NCBI GenBank assembly: GCA_015350385.1
Contig: WNKI01000002.1
Location: 10,449,637-10,499,462, forward strand
Direction: 5' to 3'
Source: Aculops lycopersici
Lineage: Eukaryota; Arthropoda; Arachnida; Trombidiformes; Eriophyidae
DNA: 49,826 bases
Made by a program: the position numbers and the translations under genes. Shown here in pieces: positions 44,804 through 49,826 of the stretch; positions within the stretch are counted from its first letter, which is position 1; each line of letters starts with the position of its first letter. The notes under the pieces are model-generated. The model saw only the letters and a list, made by a program, of their open reading frames with translations, did not search any database and was not told the DNA's origin.

Positions 44804-46192
44804 GTAGGCAATGGGCAGTGTGAATGTGATAGATTCCGCCAGGTAGGGGTAGAGGCAACAAGCGGTAGCAGTCCGTTTATATGGAGTTTGGCGACGCGAT
44901 GCAACGCGCCGAGCTCGCGCCAGTTGAACTTCCCACTTCAATCGCTCGCTTCCAAGTCATTCGCTTTCGATTGGTCAGGAGTTAGGTAGCTGGCCATTCG
45001 CCGTCTTCATCTGCGTCGTCGTAGTTGTGGCGACAGCAAGACAAAGTTGGCAAGCTTGCTGCTACTCCATCGAGAAGCAGCAGAAGCAATTCAATGCTGC
45101 GCCTCCTCCGCCAACTTCCTAACCGTTAACTCAATCCAGATCCGCAGTTTGCCTACCTGTTGCTCGCAAACCCCCTTCCGCCTCCCTTTTTCTCTCTCTC
45201 GCCACAGAGGAGTAGCAAGTAGATCTAACACGCCGACCGCATCACCTACCGTCCGCACCTATCGAAAGGAGGGGAGGGGGCGCTCAACGAATGGCTGCGA
45301 TGCTCTTGGCGCGAGACGAGGAGCGCGAGGAGTGCAGGGCTAAGTGGAGTCAAGTTTACTCGATTGGCTCCATCACTTTCGAACCATTTTGGCCGAGCCC
45401 AAAATGCGCGGCTCGCTCTTTTGGTTGGTCCAGAGAGTGCTCTTGGATGATTCCTTAGTTGGCCGGCCAGTGGTCACTCGAGGGGCGACGATTGCATTGG
45501 ACGCCGACGCTGTACGGCGAGCTGCGCGATGTGTTGCGATGCAATCATGACACGAAGACTCTGGTGGCAAACTAGTGGCAACAGGAAATCGTAATAGCTG
45601 TCCAAGTTGGCTGCCCGAGCAGTCGAAAGGTAAGGCTCAGGAGAGGTAGAGTTGCCAGTGATCTTGGCAACTCGATTACCAGACTCGAGATTAGAGAGGA
45701 TGGTGCGGCGTTTAGCTGTGAGGCATAAGAGAAAGAGAAAGAGAGTGGAAGTGATAAGTTGAAAGCTCGAGCCAAAGGGCATCTTATTAAGTCAACCACC
45801 ATCACCAATTCCCTACGAGTTGCGTGTTTGTTTTCACTGAAACCAATCTTTTTTGTCTGTGTGAGTGTTAGCAATCAAAAAATATCTCTCCTCCTCTTCC
45901 TCTCCCTCTACCTTTATAAAGTCATGAGCATCCGATTCATTGCTGATTGAGAAAACTTATTATCTTATTACAACCACCGCCACCATTGCACCACTTGCGA
46001 GAGATATCGATGCGCGACTATTGAATTGAATCCATTCGCCACCTCCACACAGGTTTTCCTTTCTCTCGCGCTGTCTCTTCATCATGCTAGCAGCTACCTG
46101 TTCCAACCACTGGACCTAAACAAAACCAGACAGGTAGTGGTTTCATTTCAGTTTCTCGCTCAACCATTACCTGTGAATCCGTGTGCAAGCGC

Positions 46193-46195
<3 letters not shown>

Positions 46196-46231
<36 letters not shown>
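46196..46231. repeat. (GT)n microsatellite
   Basis: Eighteen uninterrupted GT units. Open frames reading through it as Cys-Val repeats are artefacts. Confidence 0.97.
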
Positions 46232-46233
<2 letters not shown>

Positions 46234-46864
46234 TTACCGTTCGAAACTTGTGACGCTTGCCAACAGGTTGCCGGTGCGGACCATCGACGGGCAACATGCA
46301 TTGCCTTGCCATCGTGTGTTAATCGGCTTTTATCGCCATCGCACTTACCTGGCTCAAATGACGCACCACCACTACAGCCACTGCCGAGACTACAACGAAG
46401 ACTACCATGGAGGACTCAAGGGAAAGAAGTGGCGCGCGTCGTTTGTTTGCAGGCTGCTCGCTGGACTTGCAAAGTTACCATGCGGCTCACCTGCTCACCT
46501 TGCTCGCTTCCTGTTCACTTTGTCGATGTATGAGCCAACAGCAACCAAGTCAACGCTTCGACCACGATGAGCCGCTGAATGTTCCTTGTTCATGGTTACT
46601 AACTGTTTTAACAGGCCATAGGAAACAACAGCTAGTGCTAGTGTTGCACCATTAAGCAGCAGGTAGGGGACTTCCGCTCACCTGTCGTCGGCGGATGCAG
46701 CGTCATTGTAGTCTACGCTGGCTGGACCGTTGGCTAACTGACCAACCAACCAACCAGCAAGCCACTTGCCGACTCTTGCGCTGCATTATCTCAACTATAC
46801 TCACTAGCGAGCGCCTCCGCTAGCCTCATGCTGAAACTCGCTCGCCGCCAATTGCTCGCAGCCA

Positions 46865-46881
46865 ATATATCGTCGATATAT
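46865..46881. repeat. 17-bp palindrome with 1-nt centre
   Basis: ATATATCG, T, CGATATAT. Confidence 0.9.
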
Positions 46882-47856
46882 CTCGCAATTTGATGCTGCT
46901 GTGGTGGCAAACGCTTTAAGTTTCTCGTGGTCACTGGTAATTCTTCATTGTGCCGGTAGTAAGTCATTAAAATGGTCCAACTTTCTCCTCAATTTGCGTC
47001 TGGTTTCTCGCTTGCTTCCATCAAATGCATAGGAGCTTCTGTGGCAAGCAGGAAGGGCAGCCACTTTTCTTTTATCTCAACTGCACCAAACTTTTTGTGC
47101 TACTACAGAGTAGATAGACGCGAGTTTTAAATTCAATCAGCTGCTCTGTTCCTGCAACAGTTCCGAAGCAAGAACCACACAATTGACTCGAAGAACTAGC
47201 CTTACTTTCGGCTCACTTGCATTTCAATGCAAAACCCTCGTTTCCATTAACAAACCGGTGGTTGGCTGCTCACAAAGAATTGAGAGATGGAGATAAAGAT
47301 GGAGATGAAAATGGAAATGGAAATGAAGAAAGCGACAGGTTGTTTCACTATCTCGCTGGTTTCGGTTGGCCATCGAGTAAACTTATCAATTATCATCATG
47401 GTGCGTGAGAAGGAGAGCTCAGTTCGGCTCGGCTCAACTTGGCTTCGGACAAAACCAAACCAAACCAAACCCTAGAGCACAGTTCCTAGTTTGAAAATTT
47501 GATGTCCATTGGCTTGGAAATTGAATTCATTCTGCACACCTGTTGCAGCCACCGCAGTTACCTGCTGCTTCTCCTCCTCCTAGTCTTCCGTCGTGTTCGT
47601 CTTGCTAGACTCTTTCCTCCTCCTTCTCGTTTGTTGTTGTTGCAAATCAATGAAACAAAACTTTTCTTTGACCACCTGAGTTTGATGGTGAAACACATTG
47701 CTACGACCACCACCACTAATCAATGGGCTGGCCAATGAGTGTTCAGTGATCATCATTGACTCTCTTTATCTCGCTACCTTCTTTATGCGAGTCGCTTGTC
47801 TCTCGAGTTGCTGCTCTTTTGGTGGTCCGCAAGCACCCTCGCTTCTCTCCCTACTC

Positions 47857-47906
47857 CTTTGCTTGAAACTAAATTCTAATTTTAGACCACTTCGTTTCAA
47901 GCAAAG
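47857..47906. repeat. Perfect 13-bp stem, 24-nt loop
   Basis: CTTTGCTTGAAAC at 47857-47869 pairs exactly with 47894-47906. Confidence 0.93.
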
Positions 47907-48967
47907 AGAGCGAGTTTAGCCAGTCAGTTAGTCGGCTATCTGGTTGACTTAAATGGCGTCACATTGCCGCCGCCACTGCCGTTACCCTTGTCGACCGCCA
48001 GCTGGCCGACTGCCGGCAAGCTACATGTAGCTCGGTGGTTATCGAGAGTTCGAGCTAAGCGTTTTGCACCAAAAGCCAACGGCGAATCCCCCTAACTCGT
48101 AAGTGCGTCAGGGTGGTCGCTTCTTCGAACACCGATACAGCTACAGCCACTATCGATGCAACCATTGCCATCCCGTAACATACCCTAATCCGTGAGCAAC
48201 TCGAAGTTGAGAAGGCACCTGATGGCCGCTGGCGGAGCCACGACAATGATGAGCAACAGGTTGCGGCTCCCATTGCCCGTCGAGAGAAGCCGTTTATTTA
48301 AACGCCAATTCTTTCTCCCATGGTGGCCAGGCCGCAACGAGGTTGCGATAATTCCTCTCCTTATTAGACAGTGGCAGTGTCGGCATCCGTTTTTGGTTTG
48401 CAATGGCAAGTGTATATATAATAGGGCGTCTTCTTTTAACTCGACTCTTAAACAACCACCAACCCGCCACGCCCTTTAGGATTTGCAACATTCGATCTCG
48501 ATCGGGCGAGAGTAGCTGGTCGTTGCAACTACTGCACTGTTATACAATTTACAAGTTAAAGTTGGATTTGCAATCTATCAAACTCATGGCGTTTTTAGGC
48601 GTCATTGGTGCTACTGCATTGCGCTTGCCCGTTATTAGTAGCAACTCGGCTACCTGTTGCTAAATTGATTTAAATTAGCCATGCACAAACTAGCGTTACT
48701 CGCTCATTACATCAGCTAACTATCCAAACCAAGAGCTCTTGTCTCTCTCGCTCGCTCCTTCAACTTCGTCGTCGCTATCGTCTGCTCGACGTTGCTTAGG
48801 TTACTAGCCCAGTCGGCCACTTGTGTTACCACGGCTCACGGTGACTCCAAGTGGATTGTACGTGTAACTTTACCTCTACTGATTGGCGCCCGATAGATGC
48901 ATCTACCGACTCTCATAGTGGTGGCGCCAGTGGCACCGGTAGTTGTGCTCGTTGGCCAGCAGCCTCA

Positions 48968-48981
48968 GCGCCTCGAGGCGC
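48968..48981. repeat. 14-bp perfect palindrome, shared with 13416-13438
   Basis: GCGCCTCGAGGCGC. The same half-site GCGCCTCGAGG forms the palindrome at 13416-13438, 35 kb away. Confidence 0.93.
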
Positions 48982-49762
48982 CGGCTCAGCGAAACCGAAA
49001 CCGAAAGCGTTACAGTAGCAGCGGCAGACAACAACTAACCTGCAAATCGCCGATAGACGAGTGGCGCCAAACTGACACTTGGCCGATGCTCGATTTATGT
49101 GCTCGCTCTGATGAGTTGGCCAAACGGCTGGCTAGCTACCTGGTTGCTTTGGTTCAAGCGCTGGACATAAATAAGCGAGCGAGAGACAACTAGCGGCCAA
49201 CTGTTGCGCGTAATTGGTTGGAAGCGCACAGGTAGACAGGTAGTTCAGGAGAAAGCTGATAAGTGGACCATTTGATATCATCTACTTATCGCGCTGCCAG
49301 ACTAACTAACTTGGCCACTTCGCATCCCACTAGCCCAAAGGCGAGCTAACGAGAGAGCCATTGAGGAAGAGAAATTGCGAGCGAGAGAGAGAGAGAGGGA
49401 GAGGGAAGGTGACGCAAGTCACCTGTGTAAGGTTGACATCGGATGATTTACTGTAGCAAAGTGGCAGCGGTTAGCTAACTAAACCACTGGGTGGTTAAAA
49501 GTTAAACAGTCAAGTCGACAAAAGAGACACAACCATTTGCAGGCGTAGCTTCCCAAATTCTCAGTACAAATGGCTGCGACTACAACTACGAGGCGACGGT
49601 TATGACGAGGATTGTGACCAACTCCTGGAGAGAGCCGCAGATATCAAGTAGAACATCAGTGGCGGCGGAGGCAGCAGCAGTATAGCTGCATGGCGGGTGA
49701 ATCCATTGCATTCACGGAGCTCGTTGGCGACAGCAACAGGTGACATGGTGGGTAGACTCGAA

Positions 49763-49765
<3 letters not shown>

Positions 49766-49818
<53 letters not shown>

Positions 49819-49826
49819 GAGAGAGA
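49766..49826. repeat. (GA)n microsatellite at the contig end
   Basis: A GA run with one GGA interruption near the end reaches the last base, mirroring the CT repeat at the left end. Confidence 0.95.

Larger units (their letters stand above)
43032..49826. other. Non-coding stretch to the contig end
   Basis: No exon is recognised. Contents are the hairpins and palindromes listed separately, many CAACAGGT octamers, GT and GA microsatellites and CA/GTT-rich patches. Several donor-like CAGGTAAG sites occur on both strands (for example minus strand at about 43428 and 46350), so part of it could be introns of an undetected gene. Confidence 0.4.

Noticed and set aside
46181..46570. Open frames with Cys-Val repeats
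   Set aside because: Created by the GT microsatellite; no domain after it.
1..49826. CRISPR arrays, bacterial operons or prophage
   Set aside because: Introns, poly(A) signals and animal protein families make this nuclear eukaryotic DNA; no regularly spaced repeats with spacers were seen.

Overview
The window is nuclear DNA of an animal, most likely an arthropod and probably an acariform mite. The evidence is GT-AG introns, AATAAA poly(A) signals, animal-type protein families (transmembrane adenylate cyclase type 3, PLEKHG-type RhoGEF, MFSD6-like carrier, NDUFB5) and long Ser/Asn/Gln/His homopolymers in the proteins. Introns are few and short: only four genes need splicing, with introns of about 80-210 bp. 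That intron poverty and a GC content that looks mid-40s % would fit a small-genome mite such as a gall mite, but this is inference. Both ends run into dinucleotide repeats, CT at the left and GA at the right, and there is one 20-N gap, so the window looks like a complete short-read contig.

Layout. 1-990: odd low-complexity contig end, then a decayed copia-like LTR-element remnant. 2074-7443 (-): adenylate cyclase 3. 7444-16442: about 9 kb with no gene I can support, rich in microsatellites and perfect short hairpins. 16443-17294 (-): NTHL1 DNA glycosylase. 17295-20736: no gene seen. 20737-38143: a gene-dense block with sphingomyelin-synthase-like enzyme (+), NDUFB5 (-), a Gly-rich secreted protein (+), MFSD6-like carrier (-), a Cys-containing secreted protein (+), a one-TM or secreted protein (-), a bMERB/NPF Rab-effector-like protein (-), a mitochondrial malonyl transacylase homologue with a broken active site (+) and a PLEKHG RhoGEF (-). 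38144-49826: about 12 kb with no gene, containing an ~840-bp fold-back inverted repeat and many short palindromes.

The genes do not form one pathway. Several are housekeeping (base-excision repair, complex I, sphingolipid synthesis). Others are signalling or trafficking proteins (cAMP, Rho, Rab). Three are secreted or membrane proteins I cannot place. The most interesting points are the transacylase homologue that has lost its Ser nucleophile, oxyanion Gln and malonate-binding Arg but kept its His; the long inverted repeat at 42189-43031; the marked excess of perfect 10-14 bp hairpins confined to non-coding DNA; and the excess of the octamer CAACAGGT.
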